The translations under genes and the position numbers were made by a program. The notes beneath the pieces are model-generated. The model was given only the letters and a program-made list of their open reading frames with translations, was not told where the DNA came from and made no database searches. Of a DNA stretch of 64,000 bases, positions 37,278 through 45,829 are shown piece after piece (position 1 is the first letter of the stretch; the number at the start of each line of letters is the position of its first letter). The stretch is from assembly GCF_034479635.1 (NCBI RefSeq), contig NZ_CP140153.1, positions 2,053,501-2,117,500 of the forward strand, in the 5' to 3' direction. The stretch is from Guyparkeria halophila (GTDB lineage Bacteria > Pseudomonadota > Gammaproteobacteria > Halothiobacillales > Halothiobacillaceae).

Positions 37278-37433
37278 GCAAATGGCGGCATTTTTCTTTT
37301 GACCACAAGGAGTTAGCCAACAAAGAGAGGGAAGTCGAGACGCTGTTTCCAGATAAAAACAGGGGGTTACCGCGCATAGATAACAAAGCGCACGAGGATG
37401 CGAGCAGCCGCATCCCGGCGCACCGGAGTGCCG

Positions 37434-37448
37434 GTGGGGGAAAGTGGG
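37434..37448 (+). promoter_or_regulatory. Second pair of MraZ-like boxes, opposite orientation
   Basis: GTGGG (37434-37438), GGAAA, GTGGG (37444-37448) repeats the MraZ box spacing exactly but on the plus strand, about 200 bases upstream of the mraZ operator. The rest of the stretch from 37278 to the 3' end of rnpB (289 bases) holds only GC hairpins: GCGGC/GCCGC near 37508-37520 and GGAACGG/CCGTTCC at 37533-37548. Confidence 0.4.
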
Positions 37449-37566
37449 AGAAAATCGGGGGCGGATGGCGCGGGGTGGAGTCGCGCTTGTCCGCGGTAAC
37501 GGCAAGGCGGCGATCCGCCGCGTCCGCCGACGGGAACGGGACCGTTCCGCCGGAAACACAAAATGG

Positions 37567-37925
<359 letters not shown>

Positions 37926-37931
37926 CGGCGG

Positions 37932-37962
37932 AGTATAAAGGAAGGTCTGCACGAATAGCCAA
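37932..37962 (-). promoter_or_regulatory. rnpB promoter, overlapping the inverted-repeat element
   Basis: TATACT (37932-37937) lies seven to nine bases before the mapped 5' end of rnpB. The best -35 is TTGGCT (37957-37962) at a long 19-base spacing. The spacer and -35 lie inside the left terminal repeat of the 334-bp element, so that element appears to supply half of the promoter. Confidence 0.6.
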
Positions 37963-37970
37963 CCCCTCTG
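37939..37970 (+). repeat. Left terminal inverted repeat of the 334-bp element
   Basis: Thirty-two bases, matching the right end with two mismatches (positions 13 and 27 of the repeat). It overlaps the -35 and spacer of the rnpB promoter. Confidence 0.85.
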
Positions 37971-38240
37971 GCTTACCGGCTTGTTCGCCATCAAGGCGTC
38001 GATTCGAAGGCGGGCTCATTGCCCGGCGAGAATCGGCAACACCGAGGGCGGGCAAGCCGGCAAGCCCCGCAGGGCGACCCGGAACGGCGTGCCAGTGGCA
38101 CGCCGCAGCCCGGGAAGCGCCGAGCAACAGCGAGGCCGGAACGGGCCGCCAGGCGCCCATCTGCGGTGTTGCAGCGCTTGCCAATGACTATGGCCATTGG
38201 GCAGCGCACTGCGCCTTGCACCTGGACGCCTGGCGACCCG

Positions 38241-38272
38241 CAGAGAGGTTGGCTATTCGCGCAGACCTTCCT
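38241..38272 (-). repeat. Right terminal inverted repeat of the 334-bp element
   Basis: Inverted partner of 37939-37970. Similarity stops sharply at the outer end (GAAGAA follows) and five bases inside the second mismatch. Confidence 0.85.
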
Positions 38273-38390
38273 GAAGAAACCGCAGCCGGTGTCGAGGCGA
38301 GCGTGATTCGACTCCCGTCATCCATGGGGGAGTCGGGTAGACTTCGAACGCCGAATTCGATCCGATCCCCCCCTTTGCTCGAGCCCAGCC

Positions 38391-39554
38391 ATGCCCGAAT
38401 CGCTCCCCGCCGCCCTCGATACCCTGCGCCGCCAAATGACCGAACCGGCCACCAGTCCGGTGGACTGCGCTCAGGCCGCCGACGTCATCGACTGGTACTA
38501 CGAGCAGGCCTGGCAGACCGACCGTATCGTTCGTGACGAACTGCCGTGGCTGCTGGACTGGATGCGTCATTGCCGTGACCCGCGACGATTCGAGATCGGT
38601 GACGGTCTCGCCGTGACCCTGATCGGCGAGGGACGACTGCAGGAAGCCAGCGACCTGGCCGGAGGATTGCTGACCGAGGCCTGGGACGCCGGCTTGATGC
38701 ATACCCTGGCCCTGGCCCTGGCCGCACGGGGCGAGGTGGCCGAGGCGATCACACGACTTCGCGATCTGGTCGGCCACCCGGAATTCGCCGCGCTGCCGCC
38801 GGAACTCGCCACCCAGGCGCACCTGGACCTGGCCACCCTGCTCCGTCGTCAGGGCAGCCTGTTCAAGGCCATCCCACCATTGACACAGGCCGTGGAAACG
38901 GCCGCCCGCTGCGACGACCCGGCCTGGCTGGAACAGGCGGCCGACATACTGATCGAACAACTGGTCGAACAGGGCGGCGCCGAAGAGGCCGTGGAGATTC
39001 TCTCACCATGGCTCGACGAGACACGCCTGGGGCTTTGGCAGCGGGTTCTCGATCGACTCGGCAACCAACTCGACCCCGAACAGCGCGAACGCGGCCTAGC
39101 CCTGATGGTCCGCGCCGGCGACTACCGCACGGTACTCAACCGGCTCGTCGACCAGGCCGGCAATGACCCGCAACGACTGCTGGTCGCGTTCACGGCCGCG
39201 CTGTCGTTGCGGGCCCCTGCCGAAGTCACCTGCCCACTGGCCGCGCGGCTGCTGGGAAGCGATTCGGCCCGCCAGGACGAGAGTGCGCCATTGATTGCCG
39301 CCGCCTCGGTCGCCGTCGCCGAGAGCCAACAGGAGAAAAGCCAGGCGCAGGCAAAATGGCACCGTGACGGGGTGGTTCAGCTAATCAGCGTGGCAAAACA
39401 CCACGGCATCCTCGAAGGGGACGTGCGCGCATGGGCCGAGAAGGAGGGGCTTTACCACGAGCATGGCGTGATCGACCGTGCCGCCCGGCACTGCCTGGAT
39501 AAAATCGATCGACCACCGGAATGGCTCGTTCAACGTATCAGGCAGAAAGGCTAA
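38391..39554 (+). CDS. Orphan helical-repeat (TPR-like) protein, 387 residues
   Basis: I do not recognise a named family. The protein is soluble, acidic and nearly all helical, with successive helix pairs such as LAVTLIGEGRLQEASDLAGG, LALALAARGEVAEAITRLRD, LATLLRRQGSLFKAIPPLTQ and LIEQLVEQGGAEEAVEILSP that look like degenerate tetratricopeptide repeats over residues 70-215; the C-terminal 100 residues are a separate basic/acidic helical part. There is no signal peptide or catalytic motif. A TAGACT -10-like sequence and an 8-bp inverted repeat (CGACTCCC/GGGAGTCG, 38309-38335) lie upstream, and a strong terminator follows. Codon use matches its neighbours, so it is probably a real scaffold-type gene. 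Confidence 0.75.
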   Translation: MPESLPAALDTLRRQMTEPATSPVDCAQAADVIDWYYEQAWQTDRIVRDELPWLLDWMRHCRDPRRFEIGDGLAVTLIGEGRLQEASDLAGGLLTEAWDAGLMHTLALALAARGEVAEAITRLRDLVGHPEFAALPPELATQAHLDLATLLRRQGSLFKAIPPLTQAVETAARCDDPAWLEQAADILIEQLVEQGGAEEAVEILSPWLDETRLGLWQRVLDRLGNQLDPEQRERGLALMVRAGDYRTVLNRLVDQAGNDPQRLLVAFTAALSLRAPAEVTCPLAARLLGSDSARQDESAPLIAAASVAVAESQQEKSQAQAKWHRDGVVQLISVAKHHGILEGDVRAWAEKEGLYHEHGVIDRAARHCLDKIDRPPEWLVQRIRQKG

Positions 39555-39569
39555 TCGGACCGCATAAAC

Positions 39570-39604
39570 AAAGGCCCTGCCGTTTGGCAGGGCCTTTTCT
39601 TTTC
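39570..39604 (+). terminator. Rho-independent terminator after the helical-repeat gene
   Basis: Stem AAAGGCCCTGCC / GGCAGGGCCTTT with loop GTTT is followed on the plus strand by TTTTCTTTT. The A-rich left side could also help stop the convergent H-NS transcript. Confidence 0.85.
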
Positions 39605-39659
39605 GATCGAATCATCGAGAAGATTCACCAAATCCCGGTCAAGCGCCGGGGTCAACGAT

Positions 39660-39983
39660 TCAGATGCGGAAGTCTTCGAGCTTCTTGCCCTTGTTGAGTT
39701 CATCGACGAGCCAGTTGGGGCGCTTGCCGCGACCCGACCAGGTCTGCGACGGATTGGCCGGGTTCATGTACTTGGCCGGCAACTTCTTGCCCGCCTGCTT
39801 ACTGCCCTTTTCCAGGCCGAAGATGTCGGCCACGGAGGTATTGAGCTCGTTGGCCAGCGCCTCGGCTTCGCGGCGCAATTCCATGACGCGCTGCTTGCTG
39901 CGCTCGCGCAGGGCCTGCTCGGCGTCATTGACCAGTTTCTTCAGTTCGTCGGCGGAAAGGTTTTTTACGTCGAATTGACTCAT
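39660..39983 (-). CDS. H-NS family nucleoid-associated protein
   Basis: H-NS proteins bind AT-rich, often foreign, DNA and silence it. The 107-residue protein has an N-terminal coiled-coil oligomerisation region (about 8-60) and the C-terminal DNA-binding block AKYMNPANPSQTWSGRGKRP, where SGRG stands in the place of the usual QGR AT-hook-like motif. The start MSQFDVKNL gives the normal length; a longer frame is not supported. It has a strong promoter and a leader of about 100 bases, room for the autoregulation known in the family. Confidence 0.94.
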   Translation of the reverse strand: MSQFDVKNLSADELKKLVNDAEQALRERSKQRVMELRREAEALANELNTSVADIFGLEKGSKQAGKKLPAKYMNPANPSQTWSGRGKRPNWLVDELNKGKKLEDFRI

Positions 39984-40089
39984 CTGGATAGGTACCCCTG
40001 AAAAAGTAATGGGCGGAATGGGATTCACTCGAATCAACATTCTTTCCGGAGAAAGCCGCGCTTTCCATGGCCCGGCCCAATGCATCGGG

Positions 40090-40118
40090 AATCTAGCCCA
40101 TTAAAACAAACAGGTCAA
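40090..40118 (-). promoter_or_regulatory. H-NS gene promoter
   Basis: The minus strand reads TTGACC (40113-40118), a 17-base spacer, then TAGATT (40090-40095). Both hexamers match consensus at four or five positions. The start point would be near 40083. Confidence 0.75.
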
Positions 40119-40169
40119 CGCCTGCCGAGGCATAACCCCTATCCCGAAAAAAACCCCACAATTACCAGA

Positions 40170-40188
40170 AAGGTTTCGCCGAAACCTT
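40170..40188. repeat. 9-1-9 inverted repeat upstream of the H-NS promoter
   Basis: AAGGTTTCG-C-CGAAACCTT is a perfect inverted repeat about 50 bases upstream of the H-NS -35. It lacks a T-tract on either side, so an operator or a structural role is more likely than termination. Confidence 0.6.
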
Positions 40189-40285
40189 CTCCGCATCGAA
40201 AAACCTCGGAATGGCCCGCCACTCGTTTTCGCTTGGGACGGCCATTGTCACGACAAAATGCATTAAGTACGTACCCGCCAGATAG

Positions 40286-40312
40286 CAAAAAGGGGCCGCA
40301 AGGCGACCCCTT
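40286..40312 (-). terminator. Rho-independent terminator of the fli operon
   Basis: On the minus strand AAGGGGTCGC / GCGGCCCCTT (one G-T pair, 3-base loop) is followed by TTTTT. It lies 87 bases past the fliK stop and marks the end of the fliE-fliK transcript here. Confidence 0.8.
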
Positions 40313-40398
40313 AAATAACGGAACGATCTGTCTTATCTCAGAGTGTCAGCTGACCGGCGACGTCAAGACCCGGCGCCAGCCGCTCGACGACCGATTGA

Positions 40399-42090
40399 TC
40401 AGGCAAAGAGGTCGAGGACCAGGCGCCCCTGGGTCGATTCCTCATCCAGGCCATCCGTTCCGTCGGCGCCCATCATGGCCGTCTGGCCGGCTTGAGTACC
40501 ATCGCCGGCCTGGCCGCCTGCGCCGCCCTGGCCCTCATCGTCGGCATCGGCCAGTTGCTGACCAAAATCGCTTTCCTGGCCAAGGTCGACCTCGACTTCG
40601 CTATTGGCCAGGCCCGCTTCCTGCAGCCATTCCTTCAGGCGAGGCAGTTGTTGTTCGAGCAGACCCTGTGCGGTGGCATTGCTGGCCGTCAAGGCAATAC
40701 GGGTCTCGTCGCCCTGGGTCTCGATGGCAATCTTCAATGGACCCAGGTCTGCGGGCCTCAACTCAATACTGGCCTTGGAGATGCCCTTGCCGACCATCCA
40801 CTGGACCTGCTGGCCCAGTTGCGCCGGCATCTGTGGATTGGGCGTGCCGGCCGCGGCCTGTCCCGTGAATATCCCCCCGGCCGGGCTACCGCCGGACGAC
40901 ATCGACGCCGCGCTGGCACCCAGGCCCGCCGAGGTAGTCTGGGCGTTGCCCGACGCCAGCTCCGCCTCGGAACGCGCCTGGCGTCCCTCCAACCCGTTTA
41001 GCGACGACCAGTGGGTGAGCGGCGCCCGCTCGCGCTGCGTCTGGGATGGTTCGCGACCGGTCAACCCCAGGGCCGCACTCACCGGACCACCGGTCCAATC
41101 GGCGTCACGCGCTGCCTCACCACCAGCCCCACCGACCAAGCGGGTCGACTCGCTCGAGCCGGCCGAGCGGCGGCCATTTTCCGCAAAGCGCAGAAAGCCA
41201 TCCCACGATGTGTGCGCCTCACCTTGGGACGCCGCTAGACCCTGGGCGCCCCGCGCCTCGCCACTCGCGGCGGATTCGGCTCGGCGCACGACTTGCTCAA
41301 GTGCCTGCAACTGCCCCAGCAGGCCCGCGGGCATGGCACCGCTCTCGGATTGGGCATCGGCCAAACCCTCACGCAGGGCGGCCAGGCGCTCCGCCAATCC
41401 TTGCCATGCCTGCGATGATGGCGAACCGGCGTTGTCAGTCGATTGGCGCAACTGGGTCAGGGCATCGGCCAGCTCGTTCAGCTGATCGCCCAGCCCGGCC
41501 ATCAGATCATCCCGCCCCCCACCGGCAGGTTCAGAGGAACCGCCAGCCAAGCCATCGATGCCCCCATCACCACCACGCCAATCGCCGTCCGCCGTTATAG
41601 ACAAGTGGTTGCCCGAGCCATCCCGTTGGCCCAGCGCCCTGCCGTCTGCCGGTGCACCGTTCAGGCGGCCGCCACGACCATCGAGCAGCCCGGCCAACTC
41701 GTCCAGTGCCGACTGGATATCGCCAGCCATCTCGGTGGCGGTGTTTTCACCCGACTGGGCCAGACCCTGCGAGCGACCGGCAAGCGCGTCGCGCAGCTGG
41801 GCCAGTTGATCGGCCAACCCCGCCAATGCCTGCTCGAGATCGCCCCCTCGTCCGCCGACACCTTGCTCGGCCGCCGCCAGACTCTCCGGCGCGGCGGCCG
41901 CACCGCGCGACAAACCGCCCTCACCGTCCGCCTTGAAGCGCCCCTGCGCGGAGGCCATCAGGCGCGCGAACTCCTCGCGCCCAGTGCTGCCACCCAGACC
42001 CGCAGCAAGCCGTCCGGCCTTGCCGTCGGCATTGCCCAGCAGGCGACCGAGCGACTCGATCGTCGCCTTGCCTTCACCGATCTGACTCAT
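40399..42090 (-). CDS. fliK: Flagellar hook-length control protein FliK
   Basis: FliK is a secreted molecular ruler that fixes hook length and switches export from hook to filament substrates through FlhB. The 563-residue protein has a long low-complexity, Ala/Gly/Ser/Gln-rich N-terminal part and the conserved C-terminal domain (about 430-530) with QLGQQVQWMVGKGISKASIE, LRPADLGPLKIAIE and LLEQQLPRLKEWLQEAGL. It is the last gene of the operon and its start overlaps the fliJ stop (ATGA). A second FliK-like gene lies at 49875. Confidence 0.93.
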   Translation of the reverse strand: MSQIGEGKATIESLGRLLGNADGKAGRLAAGLGGSTGREEFARLMASAQGRFKADGEGGLSRGAAAAPESLAAAEQGVGGRGGDLEQALAGLADQLAQLRDALAGRSQGLAQSGENTATEMAGDIQSALDELAGLLDGRGGRLNGAPADGRALGQRDGSGNHLSITADGDWRGGDGGIDGLAGGSSEPAGGGRDDLMAGLGDQLNELADALTQLRQSTDNAGSPSSQAWQGLAERLAALREGLADAQSESGAMPAGLLGQLQALEQVVRRAESAASGEARGAQGLAASQGEAHTSWDGFLRFAENGRRSAGSSESTRLVGGAGGEAARDADWTGGPVSAALGLTGREPSQTQRERAPLTHWSSLNGLEGRQARSEAELASGNAQTTSAGLGASAASMSSGGSPAGGIFTGQAAAGTPNPQMPAQLGQQVQWMVGKGISKASIELRPADLGPLKIAIETQGDETRIALTASNATAQGLLEQQLPRLKEWLQEAGLANSEVEVDLGQESDFGQQLADADDEGQGGAGGQAGDGTQAGQTAMMGADGTDGLDEESTQGRLVLDLFA

Positions 42091-42554
42091 TGCATTCCCC
42101 CTGTTCCGCCCCCGCGCGCGGCCTTGGCCGCGCCGTGCTGATCCATCACCTGTTGCTCGGCCCGGTCGGCTCGCCGCCGGATCGAGTCGCGGTAGCGCTG
42201 GCTAAGACGGTCGACCGATTCATTGCGCGCATGCGCCTCTCGGGAGTCGTTCGCCCGCTTGCTCAGTTGCTCTTCCAAGTCCCGGACCACCTTGCGCTGG
42301 TGCTCGATGGTCTCCTCGATCCGGGCCATGAACTGACGATAATTCTGCAGCGCAAAGGCGCGGTTGCGCCCCTCGGCGGCAAAGCCCAGATTGTTGGTGT
42401 ATTCGGTGAAATAGCCTTCCAGGTCGGCAAGACGCTGGCGCTGCGCGTCCAGTTCGCCCTGCGCCTCGCGACGACGACGGCTGGCCAGGTCGGCCTGATG
42501 ACTCATGACTCGGCCGGCATTGCCCAGGGACTTGAGTCGCTGTGTGTCACTCAT
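42087..42554 (-). CDS. fliJ: Flagellar export chaperone FliJ
   Basis: FliJ is the coiled-coil stalk of the flagellar export ATPase and escorts chaperones. The 155-residue protein is almost all coiled coil, rich in Arg, Glu and Gln, with the family-like YRQFMARIEETIEHQRKVV at about 72-90. Identification rests on structure and on its place between fliI and fliK. The last 15 residues are Gly/Ala-rich. Confidence 0.88.
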   Translation of the reverse strand: MSDTQRLKSLGNAGRVMSHQADLASRRRREAQGELDAQRQRLADLEGYFTEYTNNLGFAAEGRNRAFALQNYRQFMARIEETIEHQRKVVRDLEEQLSKRANDSREAHARNESVDRLSQRYRDSIRRRADRAEQQVMDQHGAAKAARGGGTGGMQ

Positions 42555-42569
42555 GATTGCTTACCCCCT

Positions 42570-43934
42570 TCACGCCGAGTGCAACAGGTCGACCAGGGCA
42601 TCGATGCTGGATGCCATGTCGGCCGGTTGGTCCATCGACTGCGACAGGAACGCCTCGAGGTCGGGCTGGATATCGATCACCCGATCCAGCCGCGCATCCT
42701 GACCCCGGCGATAGGCGCCCACCGCGATCAGGTCGCGATTCTCGCGGTAGGTGGCCGCCAACTCCTTGAATCGCCTCATCAAGGATAGATGATCCGGGTC
42801 GACCAGCTTGGGCATCAGCCGGGAGATCGAGGCCTCGACGTCGATCGCCGGGAACCGGCCGCGCTCGGCGATCTCGCGTGACAGCACGATGTGCCCATCC
42901 AGGATCGCCCGGGCGGCATCGGCCACCGGATCGTTAAGATCGTCACCCTCGACCAGCACGGTGTAGAAGGCGGTGAGACTGCCCTGGCGGCTTTCGCTGT
43001 TGCCGGCCCGCTCGACCAGCCGGGGCAGGTGCGCGAACACCGACGGCGGATAGCCCTTGGTCGCCGGCGGCTCACCGATCGCCAGCCCGATCTCGCGCTG
43101 GGCCTGGGCGTAACGGGTCAGCGAGTCCATCAGCAACAGGACGTCGAAGCCCTGATCGCGGAAATGCTCGGCGATCGAGCTAGCCAGGTTCGCTCCGTGC
43201 AGGCGCATCAGGGCGGAGCTGTCGGCCGGTGCGGCCACGACGACGGCGCGCTGGCGCGCCTCGTCATCCAGGATCTCGCTGACGAACTCGGCCACCTCGC
43301 GCCCCCGTTCGCCGACCAGGCCGACCACGATGATCTGGGCGCGGGTGTAGCGGGTCATCATGCCGAGCAGCACGCTCTTGCCGACGCCCGAGCCGGCAAA
43401 GATGCCCATGCGCTGACCGCGCCCGACCGTCATCAGGGCGTTGATCGCCCGCACGCCCACATCGAGCGGTTCGGTAATCTCGCGACGCTTGAGGGGGTTG
43501 ATCGGTCGACCGTGCAGATTGACCGACGCATCGCCGGTCAGGCGCTCGCCGTCGTCGATCGGACGACCGCGGGCATCGAGCACCCGCCCGAGCAATTGCT
43601 CGCCCATCGGCACGCGGCTGGCCGTGCCGAGGTTCTTCACCCGGCAGCCGGGACCGACGCCCTGGGTGGTCTCCAGCGGCATCAGGTAGGTCGCCTCCTC
43701 GGCAAACCCGACCACCTCGGCCTCGAAGCGCCGCCCCTGCGGGTCGGTCACCTCGCATTGATCGCCGATCAGCGCCGACAGACCGCGCGCCTCGAGCGCC
43801 AGCCCCACGACACGCACGATCCGCCCCTCCGAGGCCGCTGCCGGGGCATCCACCCGGGCGGTCGTGCCCATCAGGCGTCTCGCCCAGTTCAGCGACACAT
43901 CGGTGTTCGGGTCACGCAGTCCGGGGTCAGTCAT
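42570..43934 (-). CDS. fliI: Flagellum-specific export ATPase FliI
   Basis: FliI is the hexameric ATPase of the flagellar type III export machine. The 454-residue protein has an F1-beta-like core with Walker A GSGVGKS (181-187), GLVGERGREVAEFV, DSLTRYAQAQREIGLA and GEPPATKGYPPSVFA. I start it at the ATG 43932-43934, inside the end of fliH (8-base overlap); the longer frame is a fliH shadow. FliJ follows after 15 bases. Confidence 0.98.
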   Translation of the reverse strand: MTDPGLRDPNTDVSLNWARRLMGTTARVDAPAAASEGRIVRVVGLALEARGLSALIGDQCEVTDPQGRRFEAEVVGFAEEATYLMPLETTQGVGPGCRVKNLGTASRVPMGEQLLGRVLDARGRPIDDGERLTGDASVNLHGRPINPLKRREITEPLDVGVRAINALMTVGRGQRMGIFAGSGVGKSVLLGMMTRYTRAQIIVVGLVGERGREVAEFVSEILDDEARQRAVVVAAPADSSALMRLHGANLASSIAEHFRDQGFDVLLLMDSLTRYAQAQREIGLAIGEPPATKGYPPSVFAHLPRLVERAGNSESRQGSLTAFYTVLVEGDDLNDPVADAARAILDGHIVLSREIAERGRFPAIDVEASISRLMPKLVDPDHLSLMRRFKELAATYRENRDLIAVGAYRRGQDARLDRVIDIQPDLEAFLSQSMDQPADMASSIDALVDLLHSA

Positions 43935-44796
43935 CACGGTGCTCCTCCGACTGGGGGTCATCGGCCTCGGGCGCCGGCTTGGCATCCGTGCGCGCGCTGG
44001 CCTCCGCATCCACGGCGGCGTCCGATTCTCCGGCCTCCCGCGCTTGCCCCGCCAGCTGATCGCCCCGATCGGAGCGGTCCGTCCCGGAACGGGCGGCCGC
44101 GTCGTCGGGAACCGGCTGGTCCGGGCCGGGGTAGACCCGGCCGATCAGGTGATCGAGCGTCGCCGCCCAGCGGTTGGCCAGACTGGCATCCACCCGGGCA
44201 TCACCCGACTCGACCACCACCCCGCCGGCGGTGACGGTCGGATCGGGCTTGAGGTCGAGCGTCTCGAAGCGCGAGTCATCGATCAACTCACGCAATGCCG
44301 TCTCGTCCGCCGGCGCGCAACGCAGGATCACCGCTCGGGCCGAAACCGGCAGGGCCGCGAGGGCCTCGCGGGCGATCGACGGCAAACCGCTGTTGTCCGC
44401 CTGCACCTCGCGAGCCACCATGACGCGCGCGATCTGGGTGGCCAGTGCCGTGAGCTGCTCGGTGACCTCGTCGTCGAGCAGGGCCAGGGGGCGCTCGAGA
44501 TGCGACAGCCAGCCACGCAGGCGGTTCTCGACGCTCTCGATCTCCTCGCGGGCCGCGGCCATGCCTTCCTGGTAGCCGGCATCGCGGCCCTTCTGCAGGC
44601 CCGCCTCGTAACCGCGCTGCTCGGCCTCGGCACGCGCCTCGGCAAGCTCCTCGGCCGTCGCCGGGTCGAGCTCGTAGGCCGGCTCGTCGGCGGGCGCGGC
44701 GCTGAAATCCGGCAGTTCCCAGGCACCCACCAGCTCCGACCAGTCCGAGGCATCCAGCGGGCGGGTGAGGGTCGGCGACTCGTCAGATGAACTCAT
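43927..44796 (-). CDS. fliH: Flagellar assembly protein FliH
   Basis: FliH is the peripheral stalk that binds FliI and docks it to FliN at the C-ring. The 289-residue protein has an acidic N-terminus, the characteristic GxxxG-type segment GYEAGLQKGRDAGYQEGM (about 61-78), then the V-ATPase-E-like C-terminal domain, with an added acidic tail of about 50 residues. The ATG at 44794-44796 gives a 14-base overlap with fliG; a GTG four codons earlier is possible. Confidence 0.94.
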   Translation of the reverse strand: MSSSDESPTLTRPLDASDWSELVGAWELPDFSAAPADEPAYELDPATAEELAEARAEAEQRGYEAGLQKGRDAGYQEGMAAAREEIESVENRLRGWLSHLERPLALLDDEVTEQLTALATQIARVMVAREVQADNSGLPSIAREALAALPVSARAVILRCAPADETALRELIDDSRFETLDLKPDPTVTAGGVVVESGDARVDASLANRWAATLDHLIGRVYPGPDQPVPDDAAARSGTDRSDRGDQLAGQAREAGESDAAVDAEASARTDAKPAPEADDPQSEEHRDD

Positions 44797-45823
44797 CGCC
44801 ACCACCACCGCCCAGGGCTATCTTGCCTTCGTCGGAAAGCTGACGGGCAACCTGCAGGACTTCCTTCTGCGCGGCCTCCACGTCGGCCAGGCGCGTCGGG
44901 CCGAGGGTCTCCAGGTCGTCGCGCATCATCTCGGCGGCCCGACGCGACATGTTGCCGAAGATCTTTTCCTTGAGCTCGGAATCCGCGCCCTTCATCGCCA
45001 GCAGGAGCTTGTCGGCCGGGACCTCGCGCAGCAGAACCTGCAGGCTGCGGTCCTCGACATCGACCAGGTTGGCAAAGACGAACATCAGGTCCTCGATCTG
45101 GACGCCCAGCTCTTCGTCGGTCTCCTTGACGCGTCCCATCAGCTCCTCTTCCACATTGGATTCGAGGAAGTTCATGATGCCGGCGGCAATCTTGACCCCA
45201 CCGACCTTGGACGACTTGCCACCCTGGGTGCCGGACGCCTGACGCTCCATGATGTCGTCGAGCTCCTCGAGGGCCTGGGGGGATACCCCCTCGAGGTGGG
45301 CGATCCGCAGGACGATGTCGGTGCGGGTGTTCTCCGGCAGCATCTGCAGGATCTCCGCTGCCTGGTCGCTTTCCAGGTGCGACAGCACGATCGCGATGAT
45401 CTGCGGGTGCTCGTAGCGGATGATCTCGGCGATCGAACGCGCGTCCATCCACTTGAGAAACTCGAGGTTGCGCCGGTTGCCCTGCGACGAGATCCGCTCG
45501 AGCAGGCCCGCCGCCTTGTCTTCGCCCAGCGCCCGGTTGAGCACGTTACGGATGTAGTCGTTCGAGCCCAGCGCGAGACCGGTCTGGTTCTCCAGGTCGT
45601 CGGAGAACTCGTCGAGCGCCGCCTGGATCTGCGGACGGGTGACGTTCTTCAGAACCGCCATGGCCTGACCGATCTTCTGCACCTCGCGCGGGTCGAGTTG
45701 ACCGAAGATGTGCGCCGCGGATTCTTCACCCAGCGCCATCATCAGAATGGCCGCTTTTTCCGGCCCCTTGAGGCCGACGAGCGGGCTTTCCTGCGGGAGG
45801 TTGGTGTTGGGTGCCTGGGCCAT
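44783..45823 (-). CDS. fliG: Flagellar motor switch protein FliG
   Basis: FliG is the rotor protein that takes torque from the stator and sits on FliF. The 346-residue protein has LKGPEKAAILMMALGEE, the middle-domain EHPQIIAIVLSHLE motif, and a C-terminal torque domain with LMFVFANLVDVEDRSLQVLL and charged residues (LREVPADKLLLAMKGA). A GAGGAG lies 12 bases before the ATG. The extreme C-terminus is GGGGGDEFI. Confidence 0.98.
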   Translation of the reverse strand: MAQAPNTNLPQESPLVGLKGPEKAAILMMALGEESAAHIFGQLDPREVQKIGQAMAVLKNVTRPQIQAALDEFSDDLENQTGLALGSNDYIRNVLNRALGEDKAAGLLERISSQGNRRNLEFLKWMDARSIAEIIRYEHPQIIAIVLSHLESDQAAEILQMLPENTRTDIVLRIAHLEGVSPQALEELDDIMERQASGTQGGKSSKVGGVKIAAGIMNFLESNVEEELMGRVKETDEELGVQIEDLMFVFANLVDVEDRSLQVLLREVPADKLLLAMKGADSELKEKIFGNMSRRAAEMMRDDLETLGPTRLADVEAAQKEVLQVARQLSDEGKIALGGGGGDEFI

Positions 45824-45829
45824 GGGAAA

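Larger units (their letters stand above)
37939..38272. mobile_element. MITE-like 334-bp element with 32-bp terminal inverted repeats
   Basis: The left end (37939-37970, starting AGGAAGGTCTGCACGAATAG) and the right end (38241-38272, starting on the minus strand AGGAAGGTCTGCGCGAATAG) match at 30 of 32 positions as inverted repeats. Inside are a 14-bp inverted repeat (37970-37983 with 38053-38066, one mismatch) and a near-central palindrome GGCGTGCCA-G-TGGCACGCC (38086-38104). There is no recognisable transposase or other protein. I see no clear target-site duplication. It fits a non-autonomous element, or a structured intergenic repeat, next to rnpB. Confidence 0.6.
39984..40398. other. Gene-free stretch between the H-NS gene and fliK
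   Basis: These 415 bases, more AT-rich than their surroundings, hold no gene. From left to right: the H-NS leader with a small hairpin (GAAAGC/GCTTTC on the minus strand, near 40050-40065), the H-NS promoter, a 9-1-9 inverted repeat, the 8-bp palindrome GTACGTAC (40267-40274) and the fliK-side terminator. AT-rich upstream DNA is what H-NS itself would bind. Confidence 0.7.

Noticed and set aside
38391-39554. Helical-repeat gene as a toxin or defence protein
   Set aside because: No nuclease, protease, ATPase or antitoxin partner is visible, and base composition equals that of its core-gene neighbours.
40170-40188. The 9-1-9 repeat as a rho-independent terminator
   Set aside because: Neither strand has a T-tract directly after the stem.
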